Origin: a bacterium
GTDB taxonomy: Bacteria > Verrucomicrobiota > Kiritimatiellia > CAIKKV01 > CAITUY01
Direction: 5' to 3'
DNA: 46,973 bases
NCBI GenBank assembly: GCA_037128595.1
Contig: JBAXWB010000035.1
Span: 1 to 46,973 of the forward strand
The notes beneath the pieces are model-generated. The model had not been told where the DNA came from and made no database searches. It worked only from the letters and a program-made list of their open reading frames with translations. A program made the position numbers and the translations under genes. Numbering within the stretch: position 1 is the first letter of the stretch; the number at the start of each line of letters is the position of its first letter. Below are positions 7,370 to 16,148 of this stretch, in pieces.

Positions 7370-9802
7370 TCACTCCGTCACCGCTGGGTTAAATTTCAGG
7401 GCATTTTTTCCGGGCGATAACTTCCGTTCCTCGCCCTTCCAGGCAAAAACTCCGTCCATTCCGGCTGGCAGGCATACTATGGCCTCCAGCGAATCGCCGC
7501 TCCCTCTTTCGAGCCTTACTTCGATTTCGCCTTGGGGATGAGGGAGCGTGCCGGCAACCCTTTGCAGGGGCCCGGGCATGGGCGCAATGCGGACGCGGCT
7601 GAAGCCCGGCGCATCGGGCCGGATTCCAAGGATAGTCGCATAGCAATGAAACAAGGGATGAGCGCCCCAGGCATGGCAGTCCGAGCGTGACGGTTCCGGC
7701 TCTTCAAAGGTTGTCTTGAAACCCTGTTCCGGCAATTGGTGCCAGAGCTTCAAACGCTCAAAGAATAATTTATCCTTGCCTAGCAAGCGGTAGGTCTCGA
7801 ACAGATAATGCGTGAAGTATATGGTCGCTTTTGAAAGACCGCCTGACGAACAGAGCGAGATTCCTATCCTGCGTTGTTTGCTTTCATCGAGAAGCCCACC
7901 CAAAAGGGCCAGACACTGCGCATGTTCGCTGAAGAACTCGTGTTGGGCATCATCCGCGATCAGGCCTCGCGCTTCGTTCCAGAAGACCCGCATTACGGCA
8001 TCGGTCACCCTCATCGCCGTGGCGCGGTCACGGTCGGCAAGTTGGTGCTCGCCAAAACTCGACTCCATTTCCGCTTTCCGGAGAAGCACGAGGGCGAAAT
8101 GCAGATTCAATACGGAACTCGGAGCGAAATCGGCTTGGGGAGGAATGCCCGCCGGCCAAGCCAAGGGTTCCTTGACCCAGTCGGTGAAGTTCCAGCCGTT
8201 CGGTGCCGCCATGAGGCCGTCCGGTTGAAGCAGAGATCGGAACGCCTCGGTCACGGCCCGCACGCCCGGCATTCGCTCTTTGACAAACGCCTGATCGTCG
8301 CGCCACATCCAGTAGTCGTGAACCATGCATACCCACCAGAGGGAAAAAGGAGGGATGACCTGACAGACCCGCGATGGATAGCGGGACTGTGTAAAACCGG
8401 AGTTCCTGCGGGACCAGTCGAACAGCAGCAGGGCCTTGCGGGGTAGGCGCGCGTCGGGCGTCATGGCATAGGTTGTCAGAACTTCAAGCCGCGTGTCTCC
8501 AATGTACATGAGCTGCTCATAGTAAGGGCAATCCATGTAGGTTTCGTGGGAACACATCTGTATGGCGCGCTCGGCAATGGGCAGAAAACGTGAGAACTGC
8601 ACGTCGGAGGCGTCGAAATGCCCCTCCATTTTCAGAGGGTATCCTGTGCAGCGGAGGCTTAATCGTTCCAGGGTGACCGGAAAATCACCCGTCGTAACCG
8701 TCAGCTCGAGATAGCGTCCCGCTTGCCACCAGAGCGTCGTGAACAGGCGTTGTTCTCCGCCATCGGGCAGAAATTCATCGCCGACTCCGCCCCGGAAGAA
8801 CTTGCCTTCGATTTCATCGCGCTGCCCCTTACCTCCGCCATCGGCTTTTCGAAAGAGCCCCTCTGCCCACTGAAGGCGGATCTGAGTTCCTTTTCCGCCG
8901 GATACCAGCAATTCGGGATAGGCGCAATAATAGTTCTCGAGATCAATCAGCGCGGTCCTGCTGGTTTTGGCAGGGATGTGCACCGGGGCAAGCCCCGAGA
9001 GCCATTCGCTCCATCCCCGGGCCTCAGCCGCGAGATGCCGGTTCGCCGCGACGGGATAGGGGGCGATGCCTTCCGCAAGATGCCGCAAGACACCGGCCTT
9101 GGCAGGCTCATCCAGCATGGGCGGGAGTGCCGCAGGCATCAGCATCCAGTAAGGCGGGGTCTCATTTTTCCATGCGGCAGAAACCGCCATGGCGATTTTT
9201 TGCGCCTCCCTCCACTCGAATTCGCCACCGCCGCTTTCCCATTCCCATGGATAGGACGCGCCGTCGACCCGCACGTTCCAGCCGGTTCCCCACGTATCGC
9301 CGGGTGCTATAAATTCAAGGCCCGGCATCAAGGCCGCCTCCCATTTCGCATGCCCGGTCGACAACGGTTCGAGCCATACGCCCTCGGCGGCCAGCATGAA
9401 GCCGGGCCGCACGCTCATCTGAGCATAGGGTGCCTTCTCACCAAGCCACCACGTCTGAACCGCCAGCAGATGTTCGCCGGCAGGAACCTTTCCTTCATAG
9501 GTCTCGAAAAACCAATGTTGGATGTCACCCCGCTCAGGGCCCCTCCCAAAGTCTCGCCCGTCAAGGAAGATCCGATAGCGGTGGTCGGCACTCACATGAA
9601 GCCGCAGGGTGGCGGCCTCCTCCAGGTTAAATTTCAGGCGGAATACCGCCACAGAGGGCTCCGATAACGAACGCTCAGGATGATCCACCCACCAGGCCGG
9701 CCAGTTCCCCCATCTCGACCAGGCCCAACCCGGCTCAAATTTCGACCTCTCTATAAAAGGCTCGGCATTGATCATTGTCCTGCGCATAAGATGGTTCTTC
9801 AT
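7370..9802 (-). CDS. GH78-like alpha-L-rhamnosidase-family protein
   Basis: This 810-residue protein again has the GH78 plan. An N-terminal beta-sandwich contains YRIFLDGRDFGRGPERGD near residue 80, followed by a helical barrel and a C-terminal beta domain with LGIRPDAPGFSRVRIAP near residue 725. The catalytic-motif region reads DCPYYEQLMY at about residue 424. It retains Asp, Cys, Pro and a Glu, but Gln-Arg-Asp is replaced by Tyr-Tyr, so it is a divergent member whose specificity cannot be read from sequence. No signal peptide is obvious. The ATG at 9802 has only a weak purine-rich site (GAAAG). A 97-base gap separates it from the DUF4838 gene upstream. Confidence 0.72.
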   Translation of the reverse strand: MKNHLMRRTMINAEPFIERSKFEPGWAWSRWGNWPAWWVDHPERSLSEPSVAVFRLKFNLEEAATLRLHVSADHRYRIFLDGRDFGRGPERGDIQHWFFETYEGKVPAGEHLLAVQTWWLGEKAPYAQMSVRPGFMLAAEGVWLEPLSTGHAKWEAALMPGLEFIAPGDTWGTGWNVRVDGASYPWEWESGGGEFEWREAQKIAMAVSAAWKNETPPYWMLMPAALPPMLDEPAKAGVLRHLAEGIAPYPVAANRHLAAEARGWSEWLSGLAPVHIPAKTSRTALIDLENYYCAYPELLVSGGKGTQIRLQWAEGLFRKADGGGKGQRDEIEGKFFRGGVGDEFLPDGGEQRLFTTLWWQAGRYLELTVTTGDFPVTLERLSLRCTGYPLKMEGHFDASDVQFSRFLPIAERAIQMCSHETYMDCPYYEQLMYIGDTRLEVLTTYAMTPDARLPRKALLLFDWSRRNSGFTQSRYPSRVCQVIPPFSLWWVCMVHDYWMWRDDQAFVKERMPGVRAVTEAFRSLLQPDGLMAAPNGWNFTDWVKEPLAWPAGIPPQADFAPSSVLNLHFALVLLRKAEMESSFGEHQLADRDRATAMRVTDAVMRVFWNEARGLIADDAQHEFFSEHAQCLALLGGLLDESKQRRIGISLCSSGGLSKATIYFTHYLFETYRLLGKDKLFFERLKLWHQLPEQGFKTTFEEPEPSRSDCHAWGAHPLFHCYATILGIRPDAPGFSRVRIAPMPGPLQRVAGTLPHPQGEIEVRLERGSGDSLEAIVCLPAGMDGVFAWKGEERKLSPGKNALKFNPAVTE

Positions 9803-9899
9803 TTTAATCTTTCGTCTTTATTATCTTCGCCTCGAACTCAATCCGCTACATTTCCGTTCTCTGAACTTAACAGAACTTCGGATTGTCCTCCAAAGATTA
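9803..9899. other. Intergenic gap with a small inverted repeat
   Basis: This 97-base gap is one of the larger ones within the minus-strand cluster. It holds an imperfect inverted repeat (CCGTTCT near 9854 against AGAAC and CGG near 9870) without a following T-run on either strand. No promoter could be recognised. Confidence 0.2.
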
Positions 9900-12491
9900 T
9901 CACTTCCGCCCTGCCTCCACCACTTCACGCGGCAGCAGCAGGTCGCGGGGGGACGGCGCGAAGTAAGGCGGCACGGTGAGAAGCAGGAAATGACCGCCCC
10001 TCAGGTCTTTCACTTTCCACAGGTGACCGTCCATTCCCTGAGGCACATCGATTTTCACGTAGCCGGCATTATCAAAGTTTTTCACAGCCTTCCCTTCAGG
10101 ATTAAACAGCACCCCGCGTCCGGTGAAATGCGCACCAATGATGGATGTTCCCTTGGGTACATAAAAATACAGCGTGCTGGTCTCAGCTGCGCCCTGAGAT
10201 TGACAAGGGATATCAGAGGATGAGGTGACGGTCCAAGATTTGCCTGGGTCAAGTTCGAGCTTTTGCCAACGCGCACCGCTTAGAACGATCCAATGAAGCC
10301 CCGCATGGGGTGACTTCACCACAAGATCACCCGTCTTCCCGAACTCGACATCCACTTCGGCGACAGACACCGGCACGTCCTCCGCCTCTTTTGCGGACCA
10401 TAGTTCGACTTTAGGCCGGATCTTGCCCAGGGGTCTCCCTTTCGAATCCGTGCCGCAGGTCACCTTAACATGCCATTCGGAACCGGCCTTCTCCGCCCAG
10501 GTGTAGTAGAGGATGTTATGCACCGCCTGCCCACCAAGCCATCCCGGCGCGATCGTTTTTTCTCCTGTAAGGATGGGGGCGGCTGGCACGAGATCCTGAC
10601 TGAAGCTTACGGGCTTGAAGTCCAGTTTTGGATTGTTTTTTACTCCATCGGCCTCGATCGCCAGAATTTCTTTCTTTTCGTAGGGGGCTCGTGGTTCCCA
10701 TAAGGATAGTTCGGGACTGATGCGTTCTTCCGGCGGAGCCTGTATTTCCCAGAGCGGGACGCCGCGCCCGAAAGATTTCCTCTCCTCCTGGGTCCAGCCC
10801 AGGGAGCGATCCCTCCCGGATAGATCACGAATGATGCCATAGGCGTGGTTCGTCGAATGAAACCGGGCCCGATAGAGATGGGAGAACATTTCCTGCGCCG
10901 CCTGCTGCCTTGCTGGACCGGATGCATCGGCGTACTTTTTGTAAAGTTCCAGATAACGCACATAAAGGGTGAGATCATCAAGCCGGGCATCAATGGCCGC
11001 TCCGGGGGTTTTAAGGCGGGCGGCCTGGATCGATTCGTAAAGCCGACGGAAAAAGGCGGGCGCGAGAACAGGACTGTTCCCAGAAGACAGCGCCTCGTAA
11101 TAGGGTCGGATCTCGTCTGCCACCGGCCCGAAGCAGTTTATGAGAAATTCCTCTTTAAGCCCGTCAACAAAACGGGTGTCATTGACGTTCCAAAGCATGC
11201 GTGCCACCGAGTAATACATAAACCCGTTGATGCCCCAGTTGTCCCCTGACTCCGCGCTGTAGAGACGCGCGCCCCAGTCATGGTAATCCTTAAAGCGTCC
11301 GACAGATTTATGGGACGGGAATCCACCGGCGCAACGGGCGGGAATATCGTAGTTGGCCGCCGGGTAAGAGAGATAATCCCGTATACCCAAGGTGGCACCC
11401 TGCTTTTTCCAGCCGTCCATCTGTTCTTTCAGGCTCAGGGAAGTCCCGCGGAATGAAGTGGCGACCAGAATGAAAACATTCTTATGTACTTTGATCGTGG
11501 GCGGCTCGGCATGCTGGTTGTAGGCATAAAGGCCGACGGCACGACCCGGGAAATCTTTCTCCATCACCGACGCTACGTCATTGGCCAGAGTGATCGCCTG
11601 GTCGGAAGGTGAACCGATGCTCTTCGCCTCCGCGCTCTCATCCCACCCGCCGCCGTCGCTGGGATCCATGGAAACGCTCATCTGCTCGGGGTGATTACGT
11701 AATTCCGCTAACTTGTAATCAACAACAAGCTGCCGCAGACCGGGATTGGCGACGTTAAACTTGGCTCCCTTGCGCTCGCCTCCCACCATGGCCAGATACT
11801 CGGGATGTTTGAGGAAGACGTCCTTGTTCTTCGCAATGATTCCGTCGTAGGTATGTCCGGCGTTGATGGTGAACCCGCTTTCCATCCTGTTTTTTTGACA
11901 CCAGTCCTTATACAAGAGTCCGCGCTCAGGATAGGTCCCAAAGGTGAACCAGACTGATCGCATAATATAGCTCGGTTTCTGAACTTCGTCATATCTGGCG
12001 GTGAGCCGGGGAACCGAGGGGACAATTTCCCAGGTTGGACCGGGAAAATACTGGCGATACCCCTGTCGTCCCAGAAAATCCCACATGGCATTTTGCGCGC
12101 CGAGATCACTGGCCCCCACCAGGAGCAACCCTCGAGCATGCGTGAAGAGCAGATACTCCTCCGTGCGCTGTGGATCTGCCGGATTGGCATCGAACCGTTT
12201 CGGCAATGCAGGAAAGTCCTCCTGACGCCCGAGCACGATCCCCGCTGAGCCGTCCCCTTCTTCTATGGCGAAGCCCGCACCGGTCATCTTTCGCAGATAG
12301 GAGGACAGCACCACCGCATTGGTGCGGGTCAGCGCGGAGGCATTCTTCGCGATCACAATGGGAAATTCAGCCTTACCCTTTTTCGCCAAACAAAGCTTGC
12401 CGTGGTGATCGGACACGCTCGTACAGGATGATAGGCAGAAGCTGATGAAGAACAGCAAAACAGGTAATAGTTTTCTTACATAGCGATTCAT
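9900..12491 (-). CDS. Secreted DUF4838-domain lipoprotein
   Basis: The 863-residue protein begins with a lipoprotein signal peptide: basic residues, a hydrophobic core, and the lipobox LSSC with the Cys at residue 23. An N-terminal domain (about 45-150) resembles the alpha-glucuronidase-type non-catalytic domain that often precedes DUF4838. The central region (about 190-480), with HPEYLAMVGGER and MSVSMDPSDGGGW, matches the DUF4838 pattern; this domain is linked to glycan-degradation loci but has no settled activity. The C-terminal third looks like beta-sandwich domains. It is probably surface- or periplasm-anchored. The ATG at 12491 overlaps the stop of the upstream gene as TAATG and has AAGGAG 8 bases upstream, indicating coupling. 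Confidence 0.78.
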   Translation of the reverse strand: MNRYVRKLLPVLLFFISFCLSSCTSVSDHHGKLCLAKKGKAEFPIVIAKNASALTRTNAVVLSSYLRKMTGAGFAIEEGDGSAGIVLGRQEDFPALPKRFDANPADPQRTEEYLLFTHARGLLLVGASDLGAQNAMWDFLGRQGYRQYFPGPTWEIVPSVPRLTARYDEVQKPSYIMRSVWFTFGTYPERGLLYKDWCQKNRMESGFTINAGHTYDGIIAKNKDVFLKHPEYLAMVGGERKGAKFNVANPGLRQLVVDYKLAELRNHPEQMSVSMDPSDGGGWDESAEAKSIGSPSDQAITLANDVASVMEKDFPGRAVGLYAYNQHAEPPTIKVHKNVFILVATSFRGTSLSLKEQMDGWKKQGATLGIRDYLSYPAANYDIPARCAGGFPSHKSVGRFKDYHDWGARLYSAESGDNWGINGFMYYSVARMLWNVNDTRFVDGLKEEFLINCFGPVADEIRPYYEALSSGNSPVLAPAFFRRLYESIQAARLKTPGAAIDARLDDLTLYVRYLELYKKYADASGPARQQAAQEMFSHLYRARFHSTNHAYGIIRDLSGRDRSLGWTQEERKSFGRGVPLWEIQAPPEERISPELSLWEPRAPYEKKEILAIEADGVKNNPKLDFKPVSFSQDLVPAAPILTGEKTIAPGWLGGQAVHNILYYTWAEKAGSEWHVKVTCGTDSKGRPLGKIRPKVELWSAKEAEDVPVSVAEVDVEFGKTGDLVVKSPHAGLHWIVLSGARWQKLELDPGKSWTVTSSSDIPCQSQGAAETSTLYFYVPKGTSIIGAHFTGRGVLFNPEGKAVKNFDNAGYVKIDVPQGMDGHLWKVKDLRGGHFLLLTVPPYFAPSPRDLLLPREVVEAGRK

Positions 12492-14731
12492 TATAATGAC
12501 TCCTTGCGGGACACGGTCCAGAGCATAGCAGGGCCGGTAATGCCGCCGGTTCCCAGCTCATTGACCTCCCGATTAGAAACTTTAATGACAATCACGTTTT
12601 CCTGTCCGAACCGGATCGCGCCGGTACAATCGAATTCCCAGGCTTTGCCGATGGGAGCGGCCCCCTTGGCCAAGCAATCCAGTTTTTCTCCATTGATCCA
12701 GGCGGTTGCCATATCGTCAATACCACCCAGCCAGAGGTGAATCGTCTCGCCCTTGAATTTTTTATCAACGTTAACGGCGGTACGGTACCAGGCCTCGCCC
12801 TTGTAATAGCGCAGTCCCTGGTTGCCCCAGGACTCGGAATATGTTTTCATTTTCAGCCAGTTCTTAGGCCCCATGGCTGGTTTGTAGAAGCCGAGGGCCT
12901 CGCCCCCATTTAGCGGATCCAGCATAAATAACCACTGATCCGGAAGCCTGGCCACAATCCTGTTACCCTTCTCAATCCCCTCATATGCCGAATCGATTGA
13001 TCCGCCCCAGAAGCGTTTCAAGTATGCGACTGGGATGTGAGCGAATAGTGGTGGAGTCAGTTTATTGCCTTCGAGAATCATTGAGGAAACTTTCAGGTAT
13101 TCCTCTTTGGATTTCTTGAAATCGCCATCGTTGAAAGCCGCCATCATCACAAGATTTGCCTTCCCGTACTCCTGCGACATCCGTACACGTTGAATTCTCT
13201 TCGCGAAATCGGATTCCGGACTGGTCAATTTCTCCGCCGCACTCAGTTGTTCATCCAGTTGGTTCAGGATATCGGTGGTAAGGATATGCGGGATGTCGAA
13301 CACATTCCCCGTATGATAATCGGCATGACCATAGGTATCCTCCAGGATATCGAAGAACTTACTTATCGGCTGAGCCGCAGGCCCATATAATGCCTTGAAA
13401 TAGTCATCCATGATGGCTTTGGCGTCCGCTTTCGCACTCCACATCAATTTGCTCGCCAGATAGAGCGACGGCCCATGAAAGCCCCAAATCGGCATGCATT
13501 CAACCCGGCAGCCCACAATCTTGTTATTGTAAAAAAACGGGAGTTCATCACTGATCTGCCGGATCATACTGAAAGGGAGCCCTTGGTCCGAAAGATTGAA
13601 ATAATAGCCGCGATAGTATATTTCGCAGCCGAGTTCCTGCCAGCGGGCGATAATCTGCTTCATATACTGACGTTCAGGACAGATGGGATTTTCAATCGAA
13701 TGAAACCGGCAGAGGTCAATAGGAGCAAATACTGGAAGGATGTGCTTGTCCGGCATTTCCTTAACGGGCGGACGCATCAATTGCCCATAGCAGTAAAAAG
13801 CAATACCGGCGTCAGGGAATTCCTTATGAACTTCCGCCAAGACAAGATTATAGAATCTAACGTAGCGATCCGTCGCCGATATTTTTCCGTGCAACGGATC
13901 CATTTCGCTGGCATCCCATGGGGAGGAGCCAAAACCCGCACCGTCATTAGGGGACATTGAAATATATTTTTCGCTGGGATTCTTGCGGAAGTATTTCAGT
14001 GCCGCCTCAATGGCCAGACGAAGAACTTCTGGATTGCTGACTTCAAGTTGGTGCGTCGGCTGCCCGTTTTCCTGGCAAAACATCTCTGGGTGGATTTTTG
14101 CATCAGCCTTGATCGGAAGCCCGTGTCCTCCCGCCCCAAATCCGCCCAAACGCATCCGCTTCGCCCACGTCCCGTCGCCGATGGCCTGGAGATGGCGGCC
14201 TTTGAACGAGGGAATCTGAATGGTTTGCTGGATTGGCAGTGCGATCGTTCTGGTAGACGGGATGATCGTCCCCAGATCGCCAGGCATATACCAACCGACG
14301 CCCAGTTGTTCCAGAAGCTCGTAGGCGGCGAACAAAGTCCCTTCCGGCGCCAATCCGGCTAGCCACACACCGTCTTTCTGCACCCTGAGCATGAATGCGG
14401 CAGGTTCACTGCCGGAGTCCCTACTGAGTTTTTCAGCCTCGGGACAAAGGCTCAGTCCGATTTTGACAGGGATGAGCCCGCCCACCATGTCGACATTTGT
14501 GACAATCCCAACTTTAACTCCGGATATTTTCTCAAAAAAATCAGATAATTCATCGGCGGCAAGCTTCTCATCAGGCTTCGGCGTAGCTGGCAGCACCAGG
14601 CACACTTTGGCTTGCCCTTTTTTCACCAACTCGAGGTTACCCGCTGAACAATTCAGAACTGTCAGTGATAAAATCATCCCTGACAAACCGCCAATGAATC
14701 CCTTGAACTTAGCGCTTTTATACACTTTCAT
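12491..14731 (-). CDS. Secreted DUF4838-domain protein
   Basis: This is a second, quite different DUF4838 protein of about 746 residues. I place the start at the ATG at 14731 (GGGAG 9 bases upstream) rather than an in-frame ATG at 14761, because it begins directly with a signal peptide ending near LNCSAGN at residues 26-32. The domain order is an N-terminal alpha-glucuronidase-like region (DEKLAADELSDFFEKISGV), a central DUF4838 core with KYISMSPNDGAGF and RVECMPIWGFHGP, and a C-terminal galactose-binding-like domain (WLGGIDDMATAWINGEKLDC). It likely binds or hydrolyses glycan outside the cytoplasm; the activity is unknown. It overlaps the next DUF4838 gene by one base. Confidence 0.75.
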   Translation of the reverse strand: MKVYKSAKFKGFIGGLSGMILSLTVLNCSAGNLELVKKGQAKVCLVLPATPKPDEKLAADELSDFFEKISGVKVGIVTNVDMVGGLIPVKIGLSLCPEAEKLSRDSGSEPAAFMLRVQKDGVWLAGLAPEGTLFAAYELLEQLGVGWYMPGDLGTIIPSTRTIALPIQQTIQIPSFKGRHLQAIGDGTWAKRMRLGGFGAGGHGLPIKADAKIHPEMFCQENGQPTHQLEVSNPEVLRLAIEAALKYFRKNPSEKYISMSPNDGAGFGSSPWDASEMDPLHGKISATDRYVRFYNLVLAEVHKEFPDAGIAFYCYGQLMRPPVKEMPDKHILPVFAPIDLCRFHSIENPICPERQYMKQIIARWQELGCEIYYRGYYFNLSDQGLPFSMIRQISDELPFFYNNKIVGCRVECMPIWGFHGPSLYLASKLMWSAKADAKAIMDDYFKALYGPAAQPISKFFDILEDTYGHADYHTGNVFDIPHILTTDILNQLDEQLSAAEKLTSPESDFAKRIQRVRMSQEYGKANLVMMAAFNDGDFKKSKEEYLKVSSMILEGNKLTPPLFAHIPVAYLKRFWGGSIDSAYEGIEKGNRIVARLPDQWLFMLDPLNGGEALGFYKPAMGPKNWLKMKTYSESWGNQGLRYYKGEAWYRTAVNVDKKFKGETIHLWLGGIDDMATAWINGEKLDCLAKGAAPIGKAWEFDCTGAIRFGQENVIVIKVSNREVNELGTGGITGPAMLWTVSRKESL

Positions 14732-14885
14732 AATTTCTGACTCCCTTATTCTTAACCGCATGTTTCCATTCCTGCACCATCATCAAAACCGTCACCATTC
14801 CGCCTAAAACTCGCAACATCACCACGCCACGCCCTCGAACCGCTGTTCCACATGTAACTGATCCTTCATCGATTATTCCTTATCG
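14732..14885. other. Gap between rhaA and the DUF4838 pair
   Basis: The 154 bases from the rhaA stop to the chosen start of the next gene contain two very short overlapping minus-strand frames: 16 codons after a GGA site near 14870, then 33 codons. Neither resembles a known protein. No convincing promoter or terminator is visible, so transcription may continue through. Confidence 0.25.
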
Positions 14886-16148
14886 TCACTCCCTCTTCAT
14901 GAGGACGCGAGATTCATATTTCCTGATATCATCCATAAAACAAAATCCAGGCGGAACGTTGCTTTTAAGACAATAGTATTCCCATACCGCTCCCAGCGGG
15001 AGCATCTTTGCCTCCTCCTGTAGGGCAAGACGTCCGGTAAAATCCCGCTTATTTTCAAGATCGCACAGTATTTTATGTGGCTCCAAGAGCGCGTTCAGTA
15101 GCGCCTTCCGCATATTCCGCACGCCAATCACCCAGGCCGCAACACGGTTTATGCTGGCATCAAAATAGTCCAGGCAGAAATTAATGCGTTTCAGGTAATC
15201 ATACCGGACGGATTCCTGCGTGATGGAAATGAGCTCGTCGTTCAGCACCGGAACATGGTCACTGTCCCAGCGCACGCCCCGACTGATATGGAGCAGAATT
15301 TCATCAAGGTGACACATTACGGCCGACAGCTTGTCCGCAATGGATTCGGTAGGATGAAAATGCCCGGTATCCAGGCATAGAAGTTTTTTCTTTTTTACCG
15401 TATATCCCAAACAGAAATCATGGGAACCTACAGTATAGGATTCAACTCCAATCCCGAAAAGCTTGGATTCAATGGAATCACGCAGATATTTATGCGGCAG
15501 CGTATCGGCGAAGATTTCATCGAGGGAATCCTGCAATCTCAACCGCGGGCTCTGTCTGTCAGCCGGCGTATCTTTGAAACCGTCAGGAACCCAGATATTG
15601 CAGATTGACGGAGCACCCAGCTTCTTACCCATCTTCGCGGCGATCCGCCGGATACTTTTCCCGTGATTGATCCAAAACTGCCTGATCGCCCGATCAGGAT
15701 GACTCAAGGACATCCCATTGTCCAAATTCTTATGGGAATAAAAGGCGGGGGCGATATCCATTTTTAAATTATGATGTTCCGCCCAGTCCATCCATTTCGA
15801 AAAATGCTCGATACCGTAGCCATCACGATCAACCCCGTTGAACATTCTGTCAACCTGATGGGCCTGAAGACAGACCCTGTGCCGCCCGGGAATCAATTTC
15901 AACGCCACCTCCAGATCGGCCCGCAGTTCATCGGCGGTTCGAGCTCTTCCCGGATAATTACCCGTTACCTGACAGCCCCCAGTCAGCGAATGCTCATTCC
16001 TTTCAAACCCGACTACATCATCTCCCTGCCAGGCATGTATGGCGATTGATATCGAATCAAGCCTGAGAAGAGCAGAGGAAACATCAACTCCGTATTCTGC
16101 ATATTTGTCACAAGCGCGCTGATAAGCCTTCTCGGTTTCTTTCATCAT
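14886..16148 (-). CDS. rhaA: L-rhamnose isomerase
   Basis: The 420-residue protein is a full-length L-rhamnose isomerase (EC 5.3.1.14), which interconverts L-rhamnose and L-rhamnulose in the cytoplasm with divalent metal ions. It carries the family's AIHAWQGDDVVGFE near the N-terminus, LCLDTGHFHPTE at about residue 258 and HISRGVRWDSDHVPVL at about residue 284, which supply metal-binding and active-site Asp and His residues. Length matches the family (about 420). The start is ATG at 16148 or 16145. The first forms an ATGA overlap with the stop of the upstream GH106-like gene and follows GGGG, indicating coupling. It is the clearest marker that this operon handles rhamnose. Rhamnulokinase and aldolase genes are not in the window. 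Confidence 0.95.
   Translation of the reverse strand: MMKETEKAYQRACDKYAEYGVDVSSALLRLDSISIAIHAWQGDDVVGFERNEHSLTGGCQVTGNYPGRARTADELRADLEVALKLIPGRHRVCLQAHQVDRMFNGVDRDGYGIEHFSKWMDWAEHHNLKMDIAPAFYSHKNLDNGMSLSHPDRAIRQFWINHGKSIRRIAAKMGKKLGAPSICNIWVPDGFKDTPADRQSPRLRLQDSLDEIFADTLPHKYLRDSIESKLFGIGVESYTVGSHDFCLGYTVKKKKLLCLDTGHFHPTESIADKLSAVMCHLDEILLHISRGVRWDSDHVPVLNDELISITQESVRYDYLKRINFCLDYFDASINRVAAWVIGVRNMRKALLNALLEPHKILCDLENKRDFTGRLALQEEAKMLPLGAVWEYYCLKSNVPPGFCFMDDIRKYESRVLMKRE

Noticed and set aside
8723-9667. 314-codon plus-strand ORF
   Set aside because: It lies entirely within the minus-strand GH78-like gene and has the composition of an antisense frame.
14762-14885. L-rhamnose mutarotase or other small gene next to rhaA
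   Set aside because: Only 16- and 33-codon frames exist there, neither resembling the roughly 100-residue mutarotase.
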